From positions 1 through 5,795 of the forward strand of contig JAQVGK010000245.1 of NCBI GenBank assembly GCA_028696755.1: a DNA stretch of 5,795 bases. The letters are read 5' to 3'. Positions 1 through 5,795 of this stretch are shown in pieces; the first letter of the stretch is position 1; every line of letters begins with the position of its first letter. A model generated the notes under the pieces. The model was given only the letters and a program-made list of their open reading frames with translations, did not search any database and was not told the origin of the DNA. Made by a program: the position numbers and the translations under genes. The DNA is from Bacteroidales bacterium. Lineage in GTDB: Bacteria; Bacteroidota; Bacteroidia; Bacteroidales; ML635J-15.

Positions 1-825
1 AACTCCAATCTCGTCGGCAAGCTCTTTATTATGACTTTCGGAAGAAAGCAGCAATAATGGAATATTTGGATCAATATTTTGAATCTGCTTGCATAGTTTT
101 ATTCCCGCCATTTTATCGGTATGGCTATCTATTTTGTAACGCACATCAGAAAAAACGCCCAAAATATTCTCACGATATTTGTTAAATAAAAACATCGCTT
201 GATTATAGTTTGTTGCTAACATAATCTTTGGACGACCACGCATACGTAAGTTTTGTTGATGTTCGTTTGCTCCTTCGATCGAAGCCCTTTGCGACTGAAT
301 AAAGAAAATTTTATAAAGAATTGGCAAAATGCTCGAATAATAACGAATACTATCTTCTACCAAAATCACAGCTTGTACACCCATCTCGATAACGTCTTTT
401 GGGGCATTCATTTTATCCTCAATTAGCTTAATGATAGCAAGCATTATATCTGGATTTCCCAGCCAGCAAAACACATAATCTATCGCCGAAAGGTCTTCTC
501 TCTGAAGCTTCTGTGTAATTTCTCTCGAAAATGGTGTTAATGCAACAATTGGAATATTTTTATATTTGCTTTTTATTTTTTTTGAAAGATCAAAAGCATT
601 TGCGTTTTGAATATTGAGCATGGTAATAACCAAATCAATATCTTTATTCTTTAGTTTCTGAAATGCTTTTTCTGAACTATCAACACGCACAAACATTGGT
701 GGATAGCGCAACCCAAGTGTCATATACTCGTTAAAAATTTGCTCATCAATACGACCATCTTCTTCGAGCATAAAATTGTCGTAATTGTTGCAAATTAGTA
801 AAACCTTAAGAATTCGTTTCTTCAT
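1..825 (-). CDS. Receiver-domain/PEP-pyruvate-binding family protein, N-terminal 275 residues (runs off left edge)
   Basis: The frame stays open for 275 codons from ATG at 825 to base 1, so the C-terminal part lies outside the window. Residues 5-140 form a receiver-like fold whose usual phospho-Asp position is Met69 (strand DLVITML), so it is probably not phosphorylated. Residues 150-275 form a second receiver that keeps the acidic pair Glu157-Asp158 (LVEDS), the putative phospho-acceptor Asp227 (VFSDV) and the Ser261/Ser262 switch region. It aligns without gaps to the N-terminus of the 983-aa protein at 2533-5484 (shared blocks RYYS, RPKI, KYREN, SDV), so the two are paralogs. A PEP/pyruvate-dikinase N-domain is therefore expected beyond the edge; this is inferred, not seen. 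I chose ATG 825 because TAA at 859-861 blocks every upstream in-frame start. No ribosome binding site is visible. The gene may be a 5'-damaged copy (see 826-906). Confidence 0.85.
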   Translation of the reverse strand, partial: MKKRILKVLLICNNYDNFMLEEDGRIDEQIFNEYMTLGLRYPPMFVRVDSSEKAFQKLKNKDIDLVITMLNIQNANAFDLSKKIKSKYKNIPIVALTPFSREITQKLQREDLSAIDYVFCWLGNPDIMLAIIKLIEDKMNAPKDVIEMGVQAVILVEDSIRYYSSILPILYKIFFIQSQRASIEGANEHQQNLRMRGRPKIMLATNYNQAMFLFNKYRENILGVFSDVRYKIDSHTDKMAGIKLCKQIQNIDPNIPLLLLSSESHNKELADEIGV

Positions 826-906
826 CAACTGATCAAACTCAGTGTCCTGAAAATCAGCTTAGTTATAATCGTAAAAATCTTGTGGATCAATCAGTTTATT
901 CTCCAT
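826..906 (-). pseudogene. Interrupted N-terminal extension of the second receiver/PEP-binding gene
   Basis: An ATG at 904-906 overlaps the last 11 bases of the metallophosphoesterase gene and opens the same frame as the CDS at 1-825. It reads MENKLIDPQDFYDYN, meets TAA at 859-861, then continues ADFQDTEFDQL straight into Met at 825. The acidic and aromatic residues just before the Met (F..LM) resemble the 983-aa paralog, which has IYHDLM at the matching place. From memory, related Bacteroidota proteins begin with a similar acidic leader. I therefore read this as the native start of the gene, broken by a nonsense codon or a sequence error. Alternatively it is a 15-codon coupling ORF, with reinitiation 33 bases downstream of its stop at ATG 825. 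The protein would lose only about 27 residues, none clearly part of the receiver fold. Confidence 0.5.
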
Positions 907-1753
907 ATTCGAATGTTTTTAATTTCGCCTCATGTAGTGATTTTGGCTCAAATATAACTATTGAAAATTTATTTTGTTCGCTAGCAGCATTAAAACAATA
1001 TGTATTATTCAATTTTTCTTTCCAATCGCCAGTAAGTCGTGTTGACTCGTGCACGTGTCCATGCAAACTTATCAGAGGCTGCTTTTCTTCGATAAACTCG
1101 CGTATAGCAATGCTTCCAATGTTTACATCAAGTGGGATGTGATCAAAAAACATATTATCAAGTGCCGCTCTATCTAGATTAGTTTTGTATGGTGGCGAAT
1201 GGAAAAGAAAAATTGCATTGCTTAAGTCTTGTCCGGTAGTTAGTGCTTCCAAATCTTTTTTTATTGAAGAAAACTCAACATCTCTACCGGGGTCAACACT
1301 GCGCTTGCCCTCAGTTGGATGAACGCAACCAGGATCAACATATCTCGACACATCATACAATTCCCAGTCTTTATAAATAAATGGGGTTGGTGGAATATAA
1401 GGATAGCCATAAATATCAAATCCATTAAAATGCGATTTTGAAGTATTAAGATATGTCCATAGTTCTCGACAATTATCCGATTGAAATTTAATCTCCTCTG
1501 TTTTTGGATCATCATTTCCTAAAATTACAAATACCTTTGGGTATTCACTTTGCAATTCGTTTTTAAGCTGTTGAAAGTAAGGCACAAAGAAATCAGAGAA
1601 AAAATCACGTTCCGAGCGTCGCATTTCCTTAAAAGATGGGTACAAATCGCCTCCAATAAACAACATTTGTGGTTTCTCTTGGCGCAATTGGCTAGCCAGA
1701 ATCTCAAATCTTTCTTTTGATCCGTGTAAATCGCTCACATGAAATGCTATCAT
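896..1753 (-). CDS. Calcineurin-like metallophosphoesterase
   Basis: This 285-aa protein is a cytoplasmic metal-dependent phosphoesterase with no signal peptide. All family motifs are present in order: DLH (Asp8, His10), GGDLYP (Asp36), GNDD (Asn80), His185 in FHSPP, and GHVH (His233, His235), which together make the usual two-metal site. The third motif is GNDD, not the commoner GNHD, so the His that often assists leaving-group protonation is replaced by Asp81. Similar substitutions occur in some phosphodiesterase subfamilies. The length fits a single catalytic domain. ATG at 1753 overlaps the TGA of the upstream nucleotidyltransferase gene (ATGA), which implies translational coupling. Its own stop overlaps a possible start of the next gene. 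The substrate is unknown. The neighbour makes a nucleotidyl or phosphoester product a reasonable guess, but this is inference only. Confidence 0.9.
   Translation of the reverse strand: MIAFHVSDLHGSKERFEILASQLRQEKPQMLFIGGDLYPSFKEMRRSERDFFSDFFVPYFQQLKNELQSEYPKVFVILGNDDPKTEEIKFQSDNCRELWTYLNTSKSHFNGFDIYGYPYIPPTPFIYKDWELYDVSRYVDPGCVHPTEGKRSVDPGRDVEFSSIKKDLEALTTGQDLSNAIFLFHSPPYKTNLDRAALDNMFFDHIPLDVNIGSIAIREFIEEKQPLISLHGHVHESTRLTGDWKEKLNNTYCFNAASEQNKFSIVIFEPKSLHEAKLKTFEYGE
1750..1753 (-). promoter_or_regulatory. ATGA stop/start overlap (translational coupling)
   Basis: The TGA stop of the nucleotidyltransferase gene (1750-1752) overlaps the ATG start of the phosphoesterase gene (1751-1753). There is no Shine-Dalgarno sequence in front of it. 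The overlap probably couples translation of the two enzymes and supports a shared function. Confidence 0.7.
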
Positions 1754-2529
1754 AGTTTCTCTGCTGTTTTAAGTAATTTTGCACTGTTCATCACCGATTT
1801 CGTCATCACTGCATAACTATCGTTATTTGCAATATTTTGATCGCTGATAAAATGAAGTTCGAAAAGCTCCTCCTTATTTTCTATAATGTCTTTATTCGCG
1901 GGATTAGATTTTGCTGCTGCCGACCATGCACTAAACCAGGTTTTTACTTTTGCTCGGCAAGTTTCGTCTCCTTCATCGTGAATAATTAAATCTATATCAC
2001 TACCCGCACCTGCATTCATATTTTTAACACTTCCGGCAAGATAGATGTTCTTGATTTGGTACAATTCAAAGTCTAGTGAATTTACTGCATTAAGGCATAT
2101 CCCAAGACGAATGTTTGAAAATATTTCGGGATTATCGTTAATTTTATCCCTCTTCAAAAATGAAAGAAATGCGTTTACCCTAATTGCGACTGCATCAAGC
2201 ATTTCTCTTTCCTCTGATAAAAATGGATTGCCCGAATTAGAAACATCGTGGCAATAATAAACTTTTATTTCGCCAGCGTCTTCTCCGTTTTCTATAAGCT
2301 TTGTTGATATTAAATTCTTACTGCTTTGAAAATATGCAGATTTAATATTCATGTCGCGATACGAAATGTTAATTCTAACTAAATGTGGATATAAAAAAGC
2401 ATTTGATAAAATCTCAATCAACTCATGAAAGACTGAGTAAATATCCCTAGTTTCCGACAATAATTTATCGGTTTGATAAAGGCATCTTAATTCTTTTTTT
2501 CTTTCTTCGAGTTGTTTTTTCTCATCCAT
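1750..2529 (-). CDS. GAF-like domain / minimal nucleotidyltransferase fusion protein
   Basis: This 259-aa soluble protein has two parts. Residues 1-125 resemble the GAF-type sensor domain linked to PEP/pyruvate-binding proteins. They begin with a charged helix (about 1-28) followed by a sandwich-like segment ending GEIKVYY (86-92), PFLSEERE (102-109) and a closing helix. Residues 140-259 form a Pol-beta-type nucleotidyltransferase: GS at 166-167, Gly174/Gly176, and SDIDL (177-181), whose Asp178 and Asp180 are the expected metal ligands. A third carboxylate may be Glu224 in FELHF. Such domains transfer a nucleoside monophosphate from an NTP to a protein, RNA or small molecule; the acceptor here is unknown. 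The gene starts 3 bases after the stop of the 983-aa gene and overlaps the phosphoesterase by ATGA, so all three are probably co-transcribed. The GAF assignment is by pattern and by resemblance to the remnant at 5485-5724. The nucleotidyltransferase call is firmer. Confidence 0.82.
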   Translation of the reverse strand: MDEKKQLEERKKELRCLYQTDKLLSETRDIYSVFHELIEILSNAFLYPHLVRINISYRDMNIKSAYFQSSKNLISTKLIENGEDAGEIKVYYCHDVSNSGNPFLSEEREMLDAVAIRVNAFLSFLKRDKINDNPEIFSNIRLGICLNAVNSLDFELYQIKNIYLAGSVKNMNAGAGSDIDLIIHDEGDETCRAKVKTWFSAWSAAAKSNPANKDIIENKEELFELHFISDQNIANNDSYAVMTKSVMNSAKLLKTAEKL

Positions 2530-2532
2530 ATT

Positions 2533-5484
2533 TTACGTAGTTTTTATCACCGAAAGTCGCTTTTTTCCATCCATAACTACAGTTAAAGGTTTTTCGAACG
2601 AAATATGTTTTGAAAAAACCAGAGCTTCTTCTACTTTTTGAGTTTTTACCGTGTCCCATTTAATAAAATCGTTGCTACCAGCATGTTGAACAGTAAAATA
2701 TCCAACATTCATTGATGTAACATTATGGAAAAAGTGCGATCCCAGAGAAGCATCTAAAGGAAAATCTTTAAGACTTGTTTCAACAATAATTTTTGCGTTA
2801 CATATTTGTGGCCAGACTACTGGAATTCCGATAAACGGATCACGAGTTCCCCATCTACCAGGGCCGATAAGAATATATTTTCTGCCCAGCTTCATCATTT
2901 TAGAATTTAGATAGTCCACTTCGGCAGCTATTTCCTGAGTTCGGCAATTATCGAAAATCTCGGGATCGATATAGATTAAGTCGGTAATATTGTCAACAGT
3001 TCCGTTACCCATACTTTTTTCGGAATAAAGCAAAACCTGCGAGTAGTCGAGAGCTTCGAGATCAATATTAAAATCTTCATCATTCCCAACTAATGGTTTA
3101 ATCTGTAAAAGATAAAACGAGGTCTTTCCATCTTTGTCTTTGTTAAGGTCAACAGCGTATTCAATCTCAACAGGCGATCCCATAGCTTCGCGTATTATCT
3201 CGAGGACCTTTGAAATTGTTTCGGCAAGTGGAATGTAATTGTACTTTAAAATATTTGCAAAATTGATGACGATTGGACCATAGGTATCTATACCAGGAAC
3301 AATTCGTTCATTGTCAAAATCATAAACCGAGGCACAATGTTTAATAGTTCCGTGTTTTTTAGCTTCTTCTATTTCGAGTCGCACAAGCCCAGCATCTTCG
3401 CTTTCGATTAGATTCATTTCGCGCTTTTTAAGATCGACAGCAAAAAATTCTACCTGAGAGCTTTTGTAAATATCCTTTTGCGAATTAATTTCTATTGTTG
3501 GATATTTGGGTGAAAAGCGGAATGTACGTTCTCCTTCAACCACATAAGTACCTAGACCAACAGCTAAAACGGCAAATCCTTCGTCGGGTTGCATGTGAGC
3601 CACTGGATAGTAATTGTGCGATTGTGCCGTACCGCTTATGTGAGGATAAAAGCAATCTTCAAACTGATTACCAACAACTTCCTGAATTACGACAGCCATT
3701 TTTTCTTCCTCAATTTTGTAATTTATTGCCTCAAAATAAGTTCTGGCGCTATCGGAATAAATCGAAGCATAAACTAGTTTTATTGCTGTTGAAATTTGCT
3801 GTAATCTAACGCTAATATCTTCGTCATTATTTGGTAAAAGATAAGTTGCAAATATTCCCGAAAATGGCTGCATCAACGAATCCTCAAATAAACTGGACGA
3901 ACGAACAGCCAGTGGTTTTTTTATATGCTGCAAAAGGGTTTTCAGTTTTCGCTTAAGTCCCGATGAGAGGTCTGCTGCAACAAATTCTCGTTTTAGCACT
4001 TCATAATCTTTTTCTCCAACAATCACCTCACGAAGCTTATTTCTTTCAATGTAATAATCGAATTCATCAGTTCCGATTATCGAGGTTTTTGGGGTAGAAA
4101 CATTAATTCCGGGGAACAATTTTGAAAGTTCGAAATGATGAATCAATGTGTTAATAAAAGCTATTCCACGACCTTTCCCGCCAAGAGCGCCAGTACCAAG
4201 ACTTACAATATTTGTTTCGTAGAGAATGGCTTGTTCTTCAAAAGGCACTACTTTACCTTTGTTTTGCTCGTTTCGGTGTTTATTTATTGTTTTAATTAGA
4301 AACTTACGAAGTTCTTCAACTGTTTTAAAATCGGTAGTTTTATAAGAGCTTATGTTTTTAGCGATCTGAATTTCGCCACGAGCCATTAACCAAAGCGAAA
4401 AGTGATTTCGCTGCCCATGGTAAAGAAGAGATTCTTCTGGAATTACCTCAAGATTTTTCTCAAATTCGCGCAGTGTTTTTGCAATTACAATCTGACGTCC
4501 GCTTTGATCGCGATATACAAAGTTTCCAAAACCTAGAAAATGTCGAATAAAGCTTTTTATATCGTGCGATAAGGTTTCCGAATTTTTATTTATAAAACTG
4601 GCATTTAGCTGATATGCTTTGCGTGCATTTTCCGAATCTGACGATTGCAAAACTACCGGCAAATCGGGGTAGTCTTTTTTAATGTATGAAATTAGCTCTA
4701 TACCCGCAGTATCACAACATTCGCCAGCACGAGGATAGCTAACATCAGAAATAACACATAGCAGATTTTCGCGATACTTCTCGTACATCGATATCGCCTC
4801 TTCAAAGCTTTGAGCCAGCAGTATTTTTGGTCGAGCTCTTAGTTTTAAAACCTTATAAAGCTCATCAACGTTAGTTTCTTCGATAAGATCTTTGGTCTGC
4901 TCAAGAATCACCTGATATAACAATGGCAGATAGCGTGAATAATATCGAGCCGAATCTTCAACAAGTAATATTACCCTAACCATACCAACATTCGTATCGT
5001 TTTCGGCATTTACTTTATCTTCGAGATGCTTCAACATCGTAAAGAAAATCTTAGAGTCGCCGTTCCACACAAATTGCTTGTCGATATTCTGTAATAAACG
5101 TGGTTTTTCCTCAAATTCGGCAATATCATTATTATTGTTGAGTAAAAGATAAACAGGGATGTACGGAAATAAACTCTTTATCTGACGGCTAAGCTCGATT
5201 GGATTTTTCTTATCTATTCCCATCATCAGAATCACCATATCGTAGTGTTTATTCCGGAGATGGTTTATTGCTTCGGCATTATCCGAAACTCCGGTAACAC
5301 GAGGTGTAGATGTTAAATTAAGATGATAATACTCGCCGAGAACATATTCCGAAAAACGTCCTTCTTTCTCGATGATATAAGCATCATAAAGATTTGCCAC
5401 AAGCAAAATTTCTTTAACCTTAAAAGGCATTAGGTCGTGATATATGTCGCGGTCGGAGTTATGCCTATTAATAAACTTTGACAT
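2533..5484 (-). CDS. Tandem receiver / PEP-pyruvate-binding (PPDK N-domain) protein
   Basis: This is a 983-aa cytoplasmic protein. Residues 22-155 are a receiver-like domain with Met87 or Met88 where the phospho-Asp should be. Residues 168-315 are a second receiver with Glu176-Asp177, putative phospho-acceptor Asp247 (ISDV), switch Ser281/Ser282 and Lys300, so it looks competent. A family linker (320-380) carries GQRNHFSLWL. Residues 425-800 match the ATP-binding N-domain of pyruvate phosphate dikinase/PEP synthase: glycine-rich GALGGKGRG (432-440), VRSSSLFEDS (527-536), IEY (774-776) and LQIKP (793-797; LQxRP is usual). Residues 865-930 hold GPGRWGTRDP (874-883) and GSHFFHN (915-921), which I associate with this family. 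The swivelling phosphohistidine domain and TIM barrel of true PEP synthase are absent, so ordinary PEP synthesis by this chain alone is unlikely. No SD precedes ATG 5484. The frame remains open upstream to 5724 but without a start codon. Met19 is an alternative start. Confidence 0.9.
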   Translation of the reverse strand: MSKFINRHNSDRDIYHDLMPFKVKEILLVANLYDAYIIEKEGRFSEYVLGEYYHLNLTSTPRVTGVSDNAEAINHLRNKHYDMVILMMGIDKKNPIELSRQIKSLFPYIPVYLLLNNNNDIAEFEEKPRLLQNIDKQFVWNGDSKIFFTMLKHLEDKVNAENDTNVGMVRVILLVEDSARYYSRYLPLLYQVILEQTKDLIEETNVDELYKVLKLRARPKILLAQSFEEAISMYEKYRENLLCVISDVSYPRAGECCDTAGIELISYIKKDYPDLPVVLQSSDSENARKAYQLNASFINKNSETLSHDIKSFIRHFLGFGNFVYRDQSGRQIVIAKTLREFEKNLEVIPEESLLYHGQRNHFSLWLMARGEIQIAKNISSYKTTDFKTVEELRKFLIKTINKHRNEQNKGKVVPFEEQAILYETNIVSLGTGALGGKGRGIAFINTLIHHFELSKLFPGINVSTPKTSIIGTDEFDYYIERNKLREVIVGEKDYEVLKREFVAADLSSGLKRKLKTLLQHIKKPLAVRSSSLFEDSLMQPFSGIFATYLLPNNDEDISVRLQQISTAIKLVYASIYSDSARTYFEAINYKIEEEKMAVVIQEVVGNQFEDCFYPHISGTAQSHNYYPVAHMQPDEGFAVLAVGLGTYVVEGERTFRFSPKYPTIEINSQKDIYKSSQVEFFAVDLKKREMNLIESEDAGLVRLEIEEAKKHGTIKHCASVYDFDNERIVPGIDTYGPIVINFANILKYNYIPLAETISKVLEIIREAMGSPVEIEYAVDLNKDKDGKTSFYLLQIKPLVGNDEDFNIDLEALDYSQVLLYSEKSMGNGTVDNITDLIYIDPEIFDNCRTQEIAAEVDYLNSKMMKLGRKYILIGPGRWGTRDPFIGIPVVWPQICNAKIIVETSLKDFPLDASLGSHFFHNVTSMNVGYFTVQHAGSNDFIKWDTVKTQKVEEALVFSKHISFEKPLTVVMDGKKRLSVIKTT

Positions 5485-5724
5485 AAGACCGTGACTATCC
5501 TGCTCGCTTGTGATAGCTTGTTGTTCCTCGGAACGTGCCTGTTTCGATTTAAAGATATTTTTGGCAATGTTTGAGTTTATGTAACCCGAAATAATGTTTG
5601 CAAGATTATTAATCAGGTTTCGTTCTTCGCTAAGAAACGGGCCTTCGTCTTCGAGCGGAAACTTTTTATTATAGAATACCTTAAATCCGCAAATTACAAA
5701 AAATGTTAAGACAGGTAATTTTTT
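5485..5724 (-). pseudogene. Start-less GAF-domain C-terminal half, in frame with the 983-aa gene
   Basis: These 80 codons are open and in frame with the downstream gene, but contain no ATG, GTG or TTG. TAA at 5725-5727 closes the frame upstream. The translation looks like real protein: GFKVFYNKKFPLEDEGPFL, then SEERNLINNLANIISGYINS, then a charged linker. It parallels the end of the GAF-like domain in the 259-aa protein (GEIKVYY... PFLSEERE). The N-terminal two-thirds expected of such a domain is not seen in any frame up to the window edge. An ATG at 5736-5738 in another frame would join this frame if the 8-base A run at 5719-5726 had one more A. That would give about 85 extra residues, still only half a GAF domain. 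Most likely it is a decayed or deletion-damaged domain, or an assembly or sequencing error. The 983-aa protein could still be made from 5484. Confidence 0.6.
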
Positions 5725-5726
5725 TT
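5719..5726 (-). repeat. A8 homopolymer at the point of frame discontinuity
   Basis: Eight consecutive A residues on the minus strand (T8 on the plus strand) lie 9 bases inside a small ORF beginning ATG at 5736-5738 (MKFHKKNYLS then stop). Gain of one A would shift that ORF into the frame of the GAF remnant and the 983-aa gene. Such runs are prone to sequencing error, replication slippage and transcriptional slippage. The run itself is plain in the sequence; any role is inference. Confidence 0.45.
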
Positions 5727-5729
5727 ATG

Positions 5730-5767
5730 GAATTTCATCCTAATATTTCAAATATTCACTAAAATTC
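5730..5767. repeat. Nested AT-rich inverted repeat
   Basis: The inner perfect arms AATATTT (5742-5748) and AAATATT (5750-5756) share nearly the same centre as the outer arms GAATTT (5730-5735) and AAATTC (5762-5767), giving an imperfect hairpin. On the minus strand it covers the stop of the possible upstream gene (5740-5742) and the ATG at 5736-5738. No U-tract follows it on the minus strand (an A run does), so it is not a canonical terminator for these genes. In such AT-rich sequence it may be chance. Confidence 0.3.
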
Positions 5768-5793
5768 TGTAAAAACTCTAACTTATTTTGACA
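5740..5793 (-). CDS. Possible C-terminal tail of an upstream gene (runs off right edge)
   Basis: From the right edge the frame reads 17 residues (CQNKLEFLQNFSEYLKY) and stops at TAG 5740-5742. The segment is amphipathic and could be the end of a protein encoded mainly outside the window. The stop lies one base before an ATG (5736-5738), a spacing typical of an operon. It is too short to identify. It shares the frame of the GAF remnant and could instead be part of the same damaged reading frame. The other two minus frames here are also partly open, so this is tentative. Confidence 0.25.
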   Translation of the reverse strand, partial: CQNKLEFLQNFSEYLKY

Positions 5794-5795
5794 AT

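Noticed and set aside
859..861. Possible stop-codon recoding (TAA read as an amino acid)
   Set aside because: TAA is the normal terminator of two genes in this window (the 983-aa gene and the phosphoesterase), and no recoding signal is visible. A nonsense change or downstream start is simpler.
882..1142. Plus-strand ORF of 86 codons opposite the phosphoesterase gene
   Set aside because: It lies antisense to a gene with all catalytic motifs and gives a Ser/Cys/Phe-rich translation without a recognisable domain.
1261..1707. Additional minus-strand ORFs at 1261-1515 and 1525-1707
   Set aside because: They are alternative frames within the phosphoesterase gene, which explains the region fully.
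3495..3809. Plus-strand ORFs of 104 and 62 codons inside the large gene
   Set aside because: Both are antisense shadows of the well-supported PPDK N-domain coding region and show no domain-like pattern. The same applies to the plus-strand ORF at 2045-2257.
5670..5738. A signal peptide or membrane anchor (MKFHKKK followed by LPVLTFFVICGF) if the A8 run is corrected
   Set aside because: The hydrophobic stretch leads directly into the GAF-like KVFY...PFLSEER segment, and the downstream protein is cytoplasmic in type. The resemblance is probably coincidental and depends on an unproven frameshift.
5738..5795. Promoter upstream of the cluster
   Set aside because: AATATTTG (5749-5756, minus strand) partly matches the Bacteroidetes -7 element TAnnTTTG, and a TTG lies near the edge. 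The spacing is wrong, so no promoter is called.
1..5795. tRNA, rRNA, CRISPR array, insertion sequence or riboswitch
   Set aside because: No cloverleaf-like segment, regularly spaced repeat, transposase motif or long conserved non-coding stretch was seen; coding genes occupy nearly the whole window.

Overview
The window is one AT-rich (roughly one-third GC by eye), densely packed minus-strand gene cluster. The genes abut or overlap (ATGA overlap, 3-bp gap, 11-bp overlap) and lack clear Shine-Dalgarno sequences. That style, and the type of PEP/pyruvate-binding protein encoded, suggest a member of the Bacteroidota (Bacteroidetes). This is an inference from style and family memory, not from a marker gene.

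Layout in the direction of transcription (right to left). At the right edge (5740-5793) is a short open tail that may be the C-terminus of an upstream gene. Next comes an open, start-less stretch (5485-5724) encoding the C-terminal half of a GAF-type domain, in frame with the large gene that follows. The large gene (2533-5484, 983 aa) carries two receiver-like domains, the first without its phospho-accepting Asp, followed by an ATP-binding PEP/pyruvate-dikinase N-domain and a family-specific C-terminal block. It has no phosphohistidine domain and no PEP-binding TIM barrel. Three bases later is a 259-aa GAF-plus-nucleotidyltransferase fusion (1750-2529). It is joined by an ATGA overlap to a 285-aa calcineurin-like metallophosphoesterase (896-1753). 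Last is a second paralog of the large protein (1-825), cut by the left edge, whose original N-terminus appears to be interrupted by an in-frame TAA at 859-861.

How the genes may work together: two receiver/PEP-dikinase-like paralogs bracket a nucleotidyltransferase and a phosphoesterase, all co-oriented and translationally linked. The GAF domain of the nucleotidyltransferase is of the same type as the remnant in front of the 983-aa protein. This looks like a signalling or metabolic-regulation module (sensor GAF, receivers, an ATP-dependent phosphotransfer-like domain, a nucleotidyl transfer enzyme and a phosphoesterase). The substrate and signal cannot be read from the sequence. The two apparent N-terminal lesions, one in each paralog, are the oddest features. 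No RNA genes, CRISPR arrays, insertion sequences or convincing promoters or terminators were found. No stretch over 300 bases lacks coding potential; the only non-CDS stretches are the right-hand 311 bases and the gap at 826-895, both described below.
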